Assembly (NCBI GenBank): GCA_963682175.1
Contig: OY821771.1
Location: 39,390,201 to 39,454,200 of the forward strand
DNA length: 64,000 nt
Direction: 5' to 3'
DNA from: Triglochin maritima
Taxonomy: Eukaryota; Streptophyta; Magnoliopsida; Alismatales; Juncaginaceae
Shown here piece after piece: positions 12,584-24,900 of this stretch (position 1 is the stretch's first letter; each line of letters opens with the position of its first letter). The notes under the pieces are model-generated. The model worked only from the letters and a program-made list of their open reading frames with translations. It was not told where the DNA came from and made no database searches. Made by a program: the position numbers and the translations under genes.

Positions 12584-14422
12584 GTTCGAGAGGAATGGGG
12601 TCGGAAAGGTGAGGTCTGGGTGAGTCTAGGGTTTGGGAGTCGGGCAGAGAAATAGAGCAAGCAATAGGCCTCCTCCAGCTTGGAAGAGACAACATTTGTA
12701 GGTGTTTGTGTTTTTCACCCCTTTCCCTCTACCATTTGTGATGTTACCAAATGACCATTTTGCCCTCGCATTCCTTTCCTTTTAAAAAAATTTCCAAATC
12801 TAAAAGAACAACACTTGGCATGTTACTTACCGATCTGTAGTTACTAACTTGTTATTGAAGAAATGCTAATGAAAAAGGAGAAGATGACAGTGAACTTAAA
12901 ATAAATGTACGTATCAATATTGAGACTAGAGAGTGATGTGACCCATAAGAACCTCACTGGAGTTACAAAATGGGGAAATTTTGGAGAAAAATTAGAGTGT
13001 AAAATTGTTTTAATATTTCTTCTCCAAATGTGAGAGAAAATTAATATCATGTTGCTTAATTTCTTTTAGTTGTTGTTCCGTAGTTTATTATATTGTATAC
13101 GTGTTCTTTCTTTACATGTAAATTTGTAATTTACCTTAACTAGGAATTAGAACTTAGAAAAGACAAGTGGCATTATTATATTATGGAGGCTAAGGGCATT
13201 TTGGTCCAAGATTCAAACCATTCCAGGAGCACACAACGGGGCAAAATGGCCGTTGACCACCACTAGAGGTCGCCTTTGATGGGTCGTTTGCTTTTTATAA
13301 CAACAAAAAAAGAACACACTAATCTTTGACCTACTTGTAAATTGTAATGGTTTGGATGACTATATATTAATTTGAGATAAGACCCTCCATTTTCAATATA
13401 TCTTCTAAAATCCCATGTGTGTGTGATACCATGAAATTTGATCTTGTTATTTTGAGTAATCCAAACGCCTGTTTCAATTTAAAAAAAATATCTTATTACG
13501 AAACTATGTTTTGATTAAAAACCATACTTAGCAATGCTACCCAAACAGGACCTGAATGTATACATAGTAGAAGATTTGCTTCAAATTAGAGGGTGCCTTA
13601 GATATTGCGACAGCGTATTGAAGAATCTTGAATTAAGTTAGTGTAATTATTGAATATTGTTACAGAGTTTAAATGACTAGTCTGTTCAATTTCCCCCCAG
13701 TGGGTGTATACCAGCATTAAAATGGGAGATGCACCAAGTTGACCAAACTCATAATCAACTTATTAGTCTGCGCAAGATTTTGATATTAATTCTATATTCA
13801 GCTTATTAAGTAATTGTGTTAAAATTTGACTTCATGTCTGGTCACAAAGCTTGGAAATAGAAATGTTAATTGTGGTTGAGTTTACCAACTTCAGAGGTAA
13901 AACTTCAAAGTCATGAATCAGTGTTGAACATACAATCAACATGCAAAAGGGTGCCCACCAGAAGGCAAAATAAAGCAAAACTTTGAAGGAAGGAAAAAAT
14001 ATATATAACTGCAGAATAGAAGTACACCATTTGCTGAAAACCCCATAATCTCATGTTCTTTCCTAGCACAACATTGGGCTGGAAGCATGGTTGATCTTAC
14101 CTTAATTCAAGCTACAATAATTCGAGGGAAGCTTAAAGCAAAGACTTCTGCAGCCACTGAACTGAAGTCACGAAACCTCTCTGCTCTTTGTACAACTGCA
14201 TCTATTTGACCACAGATAGAAACCAAAAACACAAATGAAATGTCGTACCGCATTCGAGAGTAAAGGTGCGAAAAGTTACAGGGGTATTGGAGGTAATTTG
14301 ATTTATTTGAAGGCTATGATAAAACCCCCAACAATTATAATGTCTAGCAGTAACATTGCAACATGTGACGGAAAATCATTCTACCTGAGCAACACAAAAG
14401 TAACAGAAATTGAACTCACGTT
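12584..14422. other. FNR upstream region and intergenic DNA
   Basis: The first few hundred bases should hold the FNR promoter and 5' leader (minus strand). No distinct box could be assigned with confidence. The rest is AT-rich. Short open frames such as 14235-14489 continue into the copia LTR and show no family features. Confidence 0.35.
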
Positions 14423-14623
14423 TGTAAATTTGAACAGCAGAGAAAGAATGATTATATTTATTTTAGGATTTTACATGAGTGTTATATAGTAGAGAATGCT
14501 TATGGAGCCGTTAGAAGACTTTTTATTCTTGCTGGATTGGATATCCATGATTTGCTTGATTGGATCTAAATGATGTAAGTTTCTCCAACGTCCATATCTT
14601 GCTTATCTTGACTTGTTTCAACA
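14423..14623 (-). repeat. 3' LTR of the copia element
   Basis: In plus orientation it runs from TGTAAATTTGAACAG to CTTGTTTCAACA and matches 20277-20479 apart from about eight substitutions, mostly transitions, and a 2-bp indel. Confidence 0.95.
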
Positions 14624-17600
14624 TTCCCCTCAAGTTGACTCCGGAAGATGTTGAATGAACCCAACTTGTGAAGAATGTTTTGGAAGTATCGTTGGTCGAG
14701 TGTTTTGGTGAAGATGTCTGCTAATTGATCATTGTTTTGGACGTAGGGAACTTCGATTTCTTTAGCTTGTATCTTCTCACGGATAAAGTGACAATCCACT
14801 ACAATGTGATTTGTTCGTTCGTGGAAAACATGATTGGAGGCGATGTGTCTTGCGGCATTATTGTCACAAAACATTTGTATGGGATTTTGGTTGCTTATGT
14901 TCATGTCTTTGAGGATTTGTTTGAGCCAAATTAGCTCACTTGTTGTGGAGGTCATTGCACGGTACTCGGCTTCAACACTTGATCTAGCCACTACATATTG
15001 TTTTTGTTTCTCCATGTGACCAAGTTTCCTCCAACGAATGTATAAAATCCGATGATGAATTTTCGATCGTGACTACCTGCCTAATCTGCATCATAGTAAC
15101 CAACAATTGTATTAGAGTTGTTTCTTTTCATCCAAAGACATTGACCCAAAGTTTTTTTAAGATAGTGTAGAATCCGATCAACGATCTATAGATGACCCTT
15201 GTGAGGTGCATGCATAAATTGGCTTACTACGCTAACAACATAGGTGATGTCGGGTCTAATGATTGTGAGGTATATGAGTTTGTCAACCAATCTTTGGAAT
15301 TGACCTAAGTCTTGAACCGGTTCACCATCAATCATACTAACTTTTTGATTCGTTTTGATGGGGGTGTTGATTGGTTTAAACCATATTTTTCCAGTTTCAT
15401 GTAACACATCGAGAACGCATTTCCTTTGGGATAGAAACAGTTCCTTTTTTGAGTGAGCAATTTCAATTCCAATGAAGTATTTCATGATACCTAGATCTTT
15501 AATATCAAATTTAGATTTGAGGTAAAGTTTTAGTAAGGAATTTTTTTCATTATTGTTTCCGGTTATTATAATATCATCCACATATACTAAGACAATTATA
15601 GTGATTTTATGATTGTGTTTAGTGAACATGGAGCCATCAGCAGAACTTTTAGAGAACTCATAAAATAGAAGAGAGTGACTGAGTTTGGCATACCATGCGC
15701 GTGGAGATTGTTTAAGTCCGTATATGGACTTATGGAGTTTGCATACCTTGCTTGTATCAGATTTGTAACCTGGGGGAGAAGTCATATAGACTTCTTCTTC
15801 TAAGTTGTCGTGCAAAAAAACATTCCTAACATCCATTTGGAAGAGAATCTATCCTGAGTTAACAACTACAGAGAGGAGAACACGAACAATGTTCATCTTT
15901 GCAACCGGAGCAAAAATTTCTTGGTAATCTAACCCATAAGTTTGTGTATCCTTTTGCAACTAATCGGGCTTTAAATCTTTCTATACTGCCATCACTGTTG
16001 TATTTGATTTTGTAAATCCATTTACAGACTACTGGTTTTATTCCCTTTGGGGGAATAACAAGACTCTATGCTTTGTTGGTTTCTAGAGCTTTTAATTCAT
16101 CTTTCATGGCCTTAGTCCACTTAGGGTGTTGACTAGCCTCATGAAAGTTGGTGGGTTCCTTAATTTTGTCTATTTGGCTTAAGAAAGCATGGTAGGTAGG
16201 TTTTATTTGAGAGTAGGACAAGTAGTCCTCGATAGGATAGGTTACATGAGATACCACATAATCTTGGAGTCGATGAGGTGGATGATGCATTACATACATT
16301 GCATCATATCTTTCATTTAGATTACTTTTACATCAATAAATGCTACTAAGGTATGTGTTTAGTCTTATTTACAGAATACAGGGACCTGAATGCTATTTAC
16401 CCACATCCCGAGCATAAACGCGTGCAAAAGACTCATTTCTATCATAAAAACCAAGTTCAAGATTATCGGGTTACGAATGGAAATGTAACAAGAATAAAAG
16501 CATTCAAGTCCTAATTGCAAAAAAAGAACAAGGACTTAAGCACAAAAGTAGCCGGGGACTTAATTGCAAAAAGACAATGACCTAATTGCAAATCGCGAGT
16601 AAATTTTATTATCTTGGAGAAAATCTAAAGAAAAATCAATGTGGGTCTTCAAATATATAAAAGAATTAATCCGGAGCTCAAAAGAATGGAAAGAATCAAT
16701 CCAGACGCGTAAAGGAGGATCAAATCATACCATAAACATTCAACCAAAATCTGGACCAAATCAGAGCATGATGTGCGGCGATTCCGCCGCATATCACACA
16801 TACCATGCGGCGATTCCGCCGCCCCCTAGTTGATCCGTGTGCTCCAATTTTGTCCAGTCGTGTCTGGACACGTGTACTCTCCAATTCTATACTTAGGTCT
16901 CTTGTAACAACTATAAATAGACCCGAGAACGATGTTAGAAGGGTCTTTGGTCCTTAACCTTAGTTTTTATTTTTAGTCTTAGTTTTGTATTGTTCTTCTT
17001 AGTAATAAAATTCTGTCTTTTGTTTCTTGTTTTTCATTTTCTTTTGTAATGCCTCTAGGACCCCTTCTTCCTCCCTCTATGAGTTTCTAACTTCTTCCAA
17101 AGGGTGGAGGTGACGGATTAGGGTGAAGAGAAGATGAATGAATGTTATTATTTTAAGTTCGTGATTAGTATATTTTGATTACTTGAGTTTATGTTAAATC
17201 ATTTATCATGTAATGCTTCATAACTAACATGATTTATTATAAGTTTCTGAATTCTCTAATCTAAACCCTAAATCTAAACCTCCACCCGACGGAATTCACC
17301 TCTTTGTTCTTGTTTTAGTTTATTTGTTCTTGTTTCTTGCTTTAGATAATTAAAAACCAAAAAGCTCAAAACCCAATTTATTTCTTCTCTCCTTCTTTCC
17401 CCAATCGAAATCACATTAATAACAAATCTCTCCCTTCTTGTGTTCGACCCGTATTTGCCACGTCTTCATTGACGTCGTGCACTTGCGGTATAAATTTAAT
17501 TCTTCACCAGTGGACGAGTAGGACGGGTGGTCCTTCTTGGAGGAATACCTTCATCATCTCCCTCTTCGTCGTCCACTTGTACAGGCGGTTCAAGTTCCTC

Positions 17601-20123
17601 TTGTGGAGGGTGTCGACTACCGGAGTTGGTGGTGTGGAGGTGTCAAAGACATTTGCAATCGGTAGAGGAGCTTTGGGTGCAGCGGAAGGATTGTGATGAT
17701 CGTTGAAGTAGGACATGTTCTCAAAGAATGATACATCACGAGAGACATAAAATTAACAATTAATTGGGGTCATAATATTTGTACCTTTTTTTTGACAGAG
17801 TAACCTTAAAAAAATACATTTGATGGAGTTATAATAAAACTTGTCCAGACGCTTCATGTAAACAAAACAAGTACAACCAAAAATTCGAAGATAATTAAGG
17901 CTCATTCGTTTACCGTGTAAGATTTCAAATGGTTGTTTGTTTTGAATTGTTGAACTAGATAAATGATTTATAAGGTAAGCGGCAATTAAAATAGTATCCG
18001 ACCAAAAGCATTTTGGAACATTATTTTGAAAAGGCAAGGAGCGAGTAACATTCAAAAGATGACGATTTTTCCCTTCGGAAATACCATTTGTTCAGCGGTG
18101 TTTATGCATGTGGTTTTGTCAAAAATCCTTTTTGTTTCAAAAAAACTTGAATTTTTTTACTAGTATACTCGAATCCGTTATCGGATCTAAGTATCTGAAT
18201 CTTAGAATCAAACGTATTTTCTACAAAGCCTACAAATTCACAAAAAACCAAAAAAACATCAGATTTAGCTTTTAACAAATATAACCAAGTTGTACGTGAG
18301 AAATCATCAATAAATGAAATAAAGTACTCGAACCCATTATGGATTCCACGAGAGTGTGTCCCCCATATGTGTGAGTGAATCAATTCGAGAGCACGACCTG
18401 TCTTATTTTCAGAAGCATAAAACAAAAGTCTAGTTTGTTTTGACAATCGACACACATCACAAGATAATTCATGTTTAAAAGAAGGAAATATTTTTGTAAA
18501 ACTGTATGAGACGGGTGTCCCATTTTTTGGTGCAAAGTATCATGAGTAGGATTTTTAGCAAGTAACCCTTTTTTTTAAGTTTCAAGCACGAAAAGTCCAT
18601 TGACGAGTTTCCCGCTACCAATCGTCCTCCATGTGGTACGATCCTGAAAGGTTACATCAAAAGGTTACATGAAAAGGTGTGAAAATAATATTGCAATTCA
18701 ATTTTTTTGTAAGTCTGCCAACGGACAAAAGATTAGAGTCAAAATTAGGCACATACAAAACGCTTTCGGGTATTTTATCATCTAAGAATTGTATTTCTCT
18801 GATGCCCTTAATTTGCACTTTGTCTCCAATAGCAAAAGTGACAAATTTATTCAAAAAATTTAAACTAGTTTTCCCGTTGTTAACCAGGGTAGAATTTCCC
18901 TGTCATATGATCAGTTGCACCATTGTCAATAATCCAGCTAGAGTCATTAGAATTATTTACTGAAAAACAAGCATTGTAATTATACAAGAAAATATTCATA
19001 CCTGAGAAATTACATTTACTTGGGGTGTTGGTTTGCAAAAAGGTGTTCAAGAGGGCCATGAGAAAGCTGAGTTGGGTTGCATCTAGTCCATTTGTTGCAT
19101 TTGTGGAACCTGTTACTTGAAGGTCTGGATAGGAAGGTGGGTCAGATCCTCCACAATTCGCGTTATAAAACCCACGTTGATCCGACGTAGACCCGATTGG
19201 ACCCTATTTCGTTTGTTGTTCTTGGTTGCTAGGGTTTCCTCCTTGAGTGTCGTCGCCGCCTCTCCCCCTCGGGTGTGTGTGGACCCCACTCCTCCAGTTC
19301 CCCTCCTCTCCGAGTCGTCCTTAGATGGTTGGAGATGTGGATAGAGGAAGTAGCACGTAGATCGGTTGTGCCCCAGTTTCTTACAGTTATCACAATATTC
19401 GTGGCTTTTATTTCCATACTTGTTTTTACCTTTGTCGCGAGTGTTTGTGTTGTTTTTTGCAATGATGAATGCTTGATTTTCGTGGTTGTTCTTCGACTGA
19501 GCAGTGTTGATTTTCCGGAGGGTCTCTTCCCGGTTAACCATCGCAATGATGGTCAAGAAAGGGGGTAGTTCCGGCGACACGAGGATACTTGATCTGAGTG
19601 CCTCATATCTTGAATCTAACCCAACAAGGAACGTATAAATACGATTCTGCTCGGTTCTTGCCTGTATGATTTGAGGGTCCGTTGTTAAAGGCTCGTAAAT
19701 GGCAAGTTCATACCATGTTTTCTTTAGCATGTTGAGGTATGCAATCACATTTTTTTAGTCTTGTCTGATCTGCAAAAGATCTTTCTTTAGCTTAAAGATA
19801 TGCACAATGTTTTGTTGCTTACCATAATATTCATGGACGAAGTCCCATAGCTCTTTTGCGTTGTTCTTGTACAAGAAGATCTCCGTTATTTGACTTTGCA
19901 TGGATTGTAGAAGCCACGACATCACGAGGTAATCAGCGTTTTGCCACTCCTCTTGTTTGGCTTCGCTTCTTTGTGCGGTGGGTTTTATTGTTTTCCTGGT
20001 GAGGTGGTCGACTTTCCATTTGCCACTGAGGGACAGAGAAACGGCGCGTGCCCAGGTGAGGAAATTTGTCTCATTGAGGGGTTGTGTGGTGAGGCATTGA
20101 GATTCTCCACCGCCATCTGCCAT
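14566..20123 (-). pseudogene. Copia gag-pol polyprotein, degraded
   Basis: Gag starts at about 20123 and is broken by an in-frame TAA at 19755-19757; its zinc knuckle reads CDNCKKLGHNRSTC (about 19355-19397). The protease active-site region near 18890-18960 reads IIDNGATDHM, with Asn where DSG is usual. Integrase remains span about 18455-17750. The first catalytic Asp context reads IHSHIWG, with His for Asp, while LRSDNG is kept. Reverse transcriptase (about 16277-15186) has the intact YVDDIIITG box. RNase H (15015-14566) keeps SSVEAEYRAM and FCDNNAA. Frameshifts and stops separate the blocks and the nested LTR interrupts the stretch between integrase and RT. It cannot encode a working polyprotein. 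Confidence 0.92.
16283..17519 (+). mobile_element. Nested solo LTR, Ty3/gypsy-like, inside the copia element
   Basis: Begins TGATGCATTACA and ends ATTCTTCACCA, flanked on both sides by GTGGA (16278-16282 and 17520-17524). Removing the insert and one GTGGA brings the two halves of the copia reading frame back into register, which fixes the borders. Inside is a TATA-like ACTATAAATAGAC near 16910. The tail ends in GTGTTCGACCCGTATT... and TGCACTTGCGG, a style common at Tat/Athila-type LTR ends. The 1237-bp length fits. Two short hairpins GCGGCGATTCCGCCGC lie at 16775-16790 and 16807-16822. No internal domain remains, so it is a solo LTR. Confidence 0.92.
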
Positions 20124-20276
20124 AGCTAGGAGTGGAGGGCGACAAAGGTCGCAACCGCCTAGCATGCCGGCCGAGGATGAGCTCTGGGAAGCCTCTGAGG
20201 CCGGATTTGGGTGTAGGGTTTTGGGTTGGGTTGGTTTTGTATTTTTTTTCTTTAGAATGCACGCTTCTTGGTACCA

Positions 20277-20479
20277 TGTAAATTTGAACAGTAGAGAAAG
20301 AATGGTTATATTTATTTTAGGATTTTACATGAGTGTTATATAGTAGAGAATGTTTATGGAGCCGTTAGAAGACTTTCTATTCTTGTTGGATTGGATATCC
20401 ATGATTTGTTTGATTGGATCTATATATGATGTAAGTTTCTCCAACGTCCATATCTTGCTTATCTTAACTTGTTTCAACA
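20277..20479 (-). repeat. 5' LTR of the copia element
   Basis: Direct repeat of 14423-14623. On the minus strand it carries a TATA-like CTATATAAC and is followed by the primer-binding-site-like TGGTACCAAGAAGC. Confidence 0.95.
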
Positions 20480-20539
20480 ACATTGAACAGTCTTCGAACT
20501 TCAGAGTGAGAAAACCGTTTTTTTTTAAATAATAGTAAT

Positions 20540-21005
20540 TAATCCCAAAATTAAAATTTTAGGATTTTTTTAAAAATTACTCCACACGGGACTCGCTGTC
20601 CGGTGGTGTGCTCAGGTTTCGTTTCAAGTTTATTTCAGGTTTCGTTTCAATTTTGGTATTAATGGGTGGATTACAGTGAGATTTTTTGTAAGTCGGGAAG
20701 TTTTACCAAATATCACTTTGACAAGGCGATCGGGGTATCGCTCTCCGGTGAGCGAGCGACATTCCACCTCGCCGGTTTAGCTAGACGTTTCCCCCATAGT
20801 GGGCGTTTTACCTAGACGTCCAGACAATTCGCCAGGCATTTTCGTTGTGTTGGTACTGATAAAGTGAGGAAAACGTAAGCATAATCTTTAGTTTAAGATA
20901 CAAGACGAAATGAGTATTAAAAGAATTATGAATGACAAAATGGTAATTAGACAGATGATTTAAGTACTTTTGGGACAATGAATAGTTCCTTTTTTTAGCT
21001 TTGGA
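20540..21005. mobile_element. Truncated Mutator-like MITE fragment
   Basis: This stretch shares blocks with the element at 28272-29460: GTAAGTC followed by a GTTTTACC block, CACCTCGCCGG, GGTGAGCGAGCG, AGACGTTTCCCCC, a CATTTTCGT(T/G)GTGTTGGTA block, and a decayed terminus ending GAATAGTTCC near 20990. The matching left terminus was not found, so it appears to be a broken relative. Confidence 0.45.
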
Positions 21006-21956
21006 CCCTTTAAGTTCAACAAACTTACAGCTACTCTCTCCAAATGGCACAATTACGGTGGGAAATTTCGATTTACAAAACTAATTCAAATGCTCTCGTT
21101 AACTTTCGGATTCCATCAAGAAAGTGGTTCTTTTATTTGTTAGGTACAACGCATTTTGGCTAGAGGTGGTTTTTGTGAAAACAATAATTTTCAAGAAACA
21201 CAATTTGGAAATCGTAAAGCAAAAATCCATCTAAATACATTACTACATCATTATCTCACAAAGGAAGCATAGATATTTACCATTTTGGAAAAAGTTTAAA
21301 CGCAATCCATTTCACAATTCATAGAACTAATGGTGACATAAGTGGGAGTAAAATCAAATCACGGTGAGCCGGAGTATAGATAGAAAATTGCAGGTTTTAA
21401 CATTTTTGTGAAAGTGAAACGGTAGGAGGCATTAATGTAAATATCATGTTGAAAATTAGAAAACAAGCCGAACAGAAACCCATGACCAAATTCGATTTCG
21501 ATGAACTTTAGGAAACTATTTTAGTTCAATGGCCAACTACGTGACGGTGAAAATGACACTTGGATTGTGCAATAATAGCAAGTGTAAAAACAAATAAAAA
21601 TATACACCACCACATCATGCATAATTGTTTGCAGAACCGTTTGATGATGTGAGGAACCACAGTGCTGTCGGTTTCAGACATCTTGATAAGAAGTCACATA
21701 CTGAGCAGCACATATCTTTGAGAACGTTTCCAACCGTCACTTGATTCAGATCCCGCCTTCCAGAACTTCGAAACATACTTCCTACTTCCTAGAGCTAAAC
21801 ATAATTAAGGCAAGCACAATACAAACTGCATATATATGTGAACAAAGTCATACATTACAGAATAGTATAGCTTCAAGTTCTATTACAGTCAAAAGAGAGC
21901 ATAACATTATAGATACGAAAGTAGTTCGGCTAGGCTAACAAACTAGATAACCAAGC
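21006..21956. other. 3' flank of the HD-Zip III gene
   Basis: AT-rich sequence with no recognisable gene. The part nearest 21957 should be the 3' UTR of the minus-strand HD-Zip III gene; no polyadenylation site could be fixed. Confidence 0.4.
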
Positions 21957-24900
21957 TCAGACAAAAGACCAGTTCTGGAACAGGAAGGCCAGGCAATGGT
22001 AGGAATTGTCTTCGCCGAGAACTTTCCAAGCCACAGACTGCTCGTAGGAAGCAGGCCTTCCCATACTGGAGATGCACATACCAGCAGGCAAGTAAGCAAA
22101 GCCCTGAAAATAAGAAACAAAACAATGACATGGAGATCAATTTTACTAACATCACACAAGGCCGATAATATACCTGACTTGTATATGCACTCACCTGCTG
22201 CATTATCTTCGGAAATTCAGCGAACAGAATTTTCTGGCCACCCTCATCCAGTACTTTGTCGAGGGTTATGTCCTGAAGAGCAACCAATGTTGTTTCCAGC
22301 ATGTCTAGACCAGCTTGATTTGCAAAGGTACAAATAGGTGATGAAGCCTGCAAAATTGGAATAGATACAAGACAGGTCAAACAATACCCAACATATTCCA
22401 GGGTTAGGGGTACTTACTTTAAAACAACTGGTACAGTTATAAAGAGCTCATAAGTAGGTAATTACATTGGATTTTAAGGAACAGCAAACTATTGGATCTG
22501 AATGATGCCACAGCAATTTCAGCAATGAGTCACCAGCATCTGAAACCCCATTAAGAAGCTCAGCTCCAGTATGTAACCTAGAGTGAGACATTAGGTCAAT
22601 TTTCTACAACCGATACTAAAACCTGACCACAAGAGAGAAGTAAACAAATGCAAATACGCATTCAATACAAAATGCAAATCCGGATGAAACATACCTATAG
22701 CTTCGACTAATCCAGCGTGCAAGGGTAAGTGCCTCTGGGGTGCCAGGGGGTTGCTTAGGACAAAGTTGTGACCCAAGTCTTGAAGGTGTAATTGCCATTG
22801 CAACTCTCTGCACAGAAGCAACAACACTGCGCACATACTGTCTAGCCATTGCAGCCACGCTGTCCCTAAGATGGCTTTCATAGGTGAATTGAAACGCAAT
22901 GGTTAACACAGATCTCAGGTTATAACAATTCGAAGCACCGTCCCCTGCCGTGCGAACTCCAGAACCAACCTCAAGGGTGGATGCCAAATCCAACGTTTGA
23001 GTTCCAGATGGCCCATCCTGCATCAACATTTACAGCAGTAATGTTAATTGTCAATCTAACGACTGTTTAAGAAAAAAATAAGACCTGTTATGAAATACAT
23101 TTCATAATAGGCTAGAGACGCTCACAGTTTTGGAATCCAGCAGAATAACACGGAAACCTGATGGCAGAAGAGGAGCATTATCAGCAAAGGACTCATCTAT
23201 TGGAGCAAAGACAAATTGTGCGCAGGAACCAGCAGCACTTTCATCAACTCCACTGCACAACTGTAAAGAAAAGCAGGAGCATCAAAGCACAGTTCCCTAA
23301 ATTGTTTAGAATAGAAAATTACAGATGATGTCTCAAGGACACTGACCTGCAGCAAATACATATCTCGTGATGCAAATGCATCCTCAGGATTGAAACCATG
23401 CCCTTCAAGACGAATAACTTCCAAAAACTAAACAACCGAAGATTGTGTCAATGATAGGTTGGGGGGAAATATTAAACATTTACGAAGAAGTTCATGTACC
23501 TCTTCATTCTCAACTGTATGTGCCAAAGGTAATATAACTTGATTACCCACAAAACCAGTATTAACTCTAGCACACGGAACTGTGAAAGGACTAGCCCTCA
23601 AAGAGGCAGCAGGGTAGGCATCGATACCACAATCAGCCCATTCAGATCGGTGTTCCCTCAAAAAGCGTACAAGCATTGCAGGTGGTACATTCTGTGTGTC
23701 GGCCATAACATTACAGGGTCAAAAATAATTAAAAAATGGAAAATAATAGACATGAACATATGCAAAATATAAAGTTCAGATGAAGCACCTGTAGAAGCAT
23801 TGAAGCTTTAGCACATAAGATGTTACCACCAAGGTTAGACAACATAGCAGAAGTTCCATACGACCCCAGCAATTTATTAGGAGAGGAATTCACTGAAATT
23901 GTTACATCATCCACCCCATCACTGCTCATCAAGGTCCAGCCATCATCCACAAAACCATTCACCGCATCGTTGAAGCCCCTACGTTCGGTACAAGTTTTAG
24001 TACTAAATTACCAAACCAAATGATAATAAAGATGATTAACTTGATATTAAACAGTAATCAACGAACCGGCTTAGTCTCTGGCTAAACGCTCGAAGCACAG
24101 CAGGCTGGCGACCACCACCATATACAATCTCACCACTTGTTTCCTGTGAAATTTGCCTGATATGGCACAAGGCCTTTAAAGAGTAAAACATATATATAAG
24201 CACTTGAGGTGACAAACAAGAAAAAATACAACAGAAAAACATTTTTGAGCAACAGTGCATACAGCAATTGTCATCTTCTGTGCAAGTATTTGTGGGGACT
24301 CATACAATGGCCTAAGCACCTCTGGCACACTCCATGCCTAGAATATAAAGGAAAGATATGAAAACAGATCAGGAACTGCATATCAAAGAATTACACAAAA
24401 GCTAAATGAACATTCATGCTTACATCCAAATCAACATGATCAACGATATAAATCATAGATCCACCCTCACAGTGACGAATGAGGAAACCACTTGGAAGCA
24501 TCTCGGCTCTGACGAAGTTAGGTGCGGGAGGACCAGCAGGGCCACCAGTAACTGGTGTGAGTGACCTCTCACATATCTGAAGACGGAAATCAAATAAGTG
24601 AAATTTGTTTCATATATTTAACTGTCACTACCATATCACAAGCATGTCAAAATCACAATCACATGTTCCATTACTTTAGCAATCACAAGCGACGCAAGGC
24701 AGATCAAGATGATAAGTCAAGAATACTTACCACAAGACTTCCATCCTCTAAGGCAGTAGTGTAACGCAGAGTCCAAAAGTCACGGGCTGGGGCCAATGTG
24801 GTAGGAGCATAGGTCTATACAATTTGAAAACCAGGATAAACATCCATATTAGAACAGAATAGCAAAACTAAAATTATAGAATTATGATAAAAACTAGTAA

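Larger units (their letters stand above)
14423..20479 (-). mobile_element. Ty1/copia LTR retrotransposon with a nested solo LTR
   Basis: Two direct LTRs of 201 and 203 bp (14423-14623 and 20277-20479), about 96 percent identical by eye, bound gag, protease, integrase, reverse transcriptase and RNase H remains in copia order on the minus strand. A primer-binding-site-like TGGTACCA follows the 5' LTR at 20276, and a purine tract (AACTTGAGGGGAA) lies at 14624-14636 before the 3' LTR. Flanking 5-mers are ACGTT (14418-14422) and ACATT (20480-20484), a target duplication with one CpG-type transition. Without the nested solo LTR the element is about 4.8 kb. Confidence 0.95.

Noticed and set aside
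14235..14489. Plus-strand open frame before the copia element
   Set aside because: It runs into the LTR at 14423 and has no family features.
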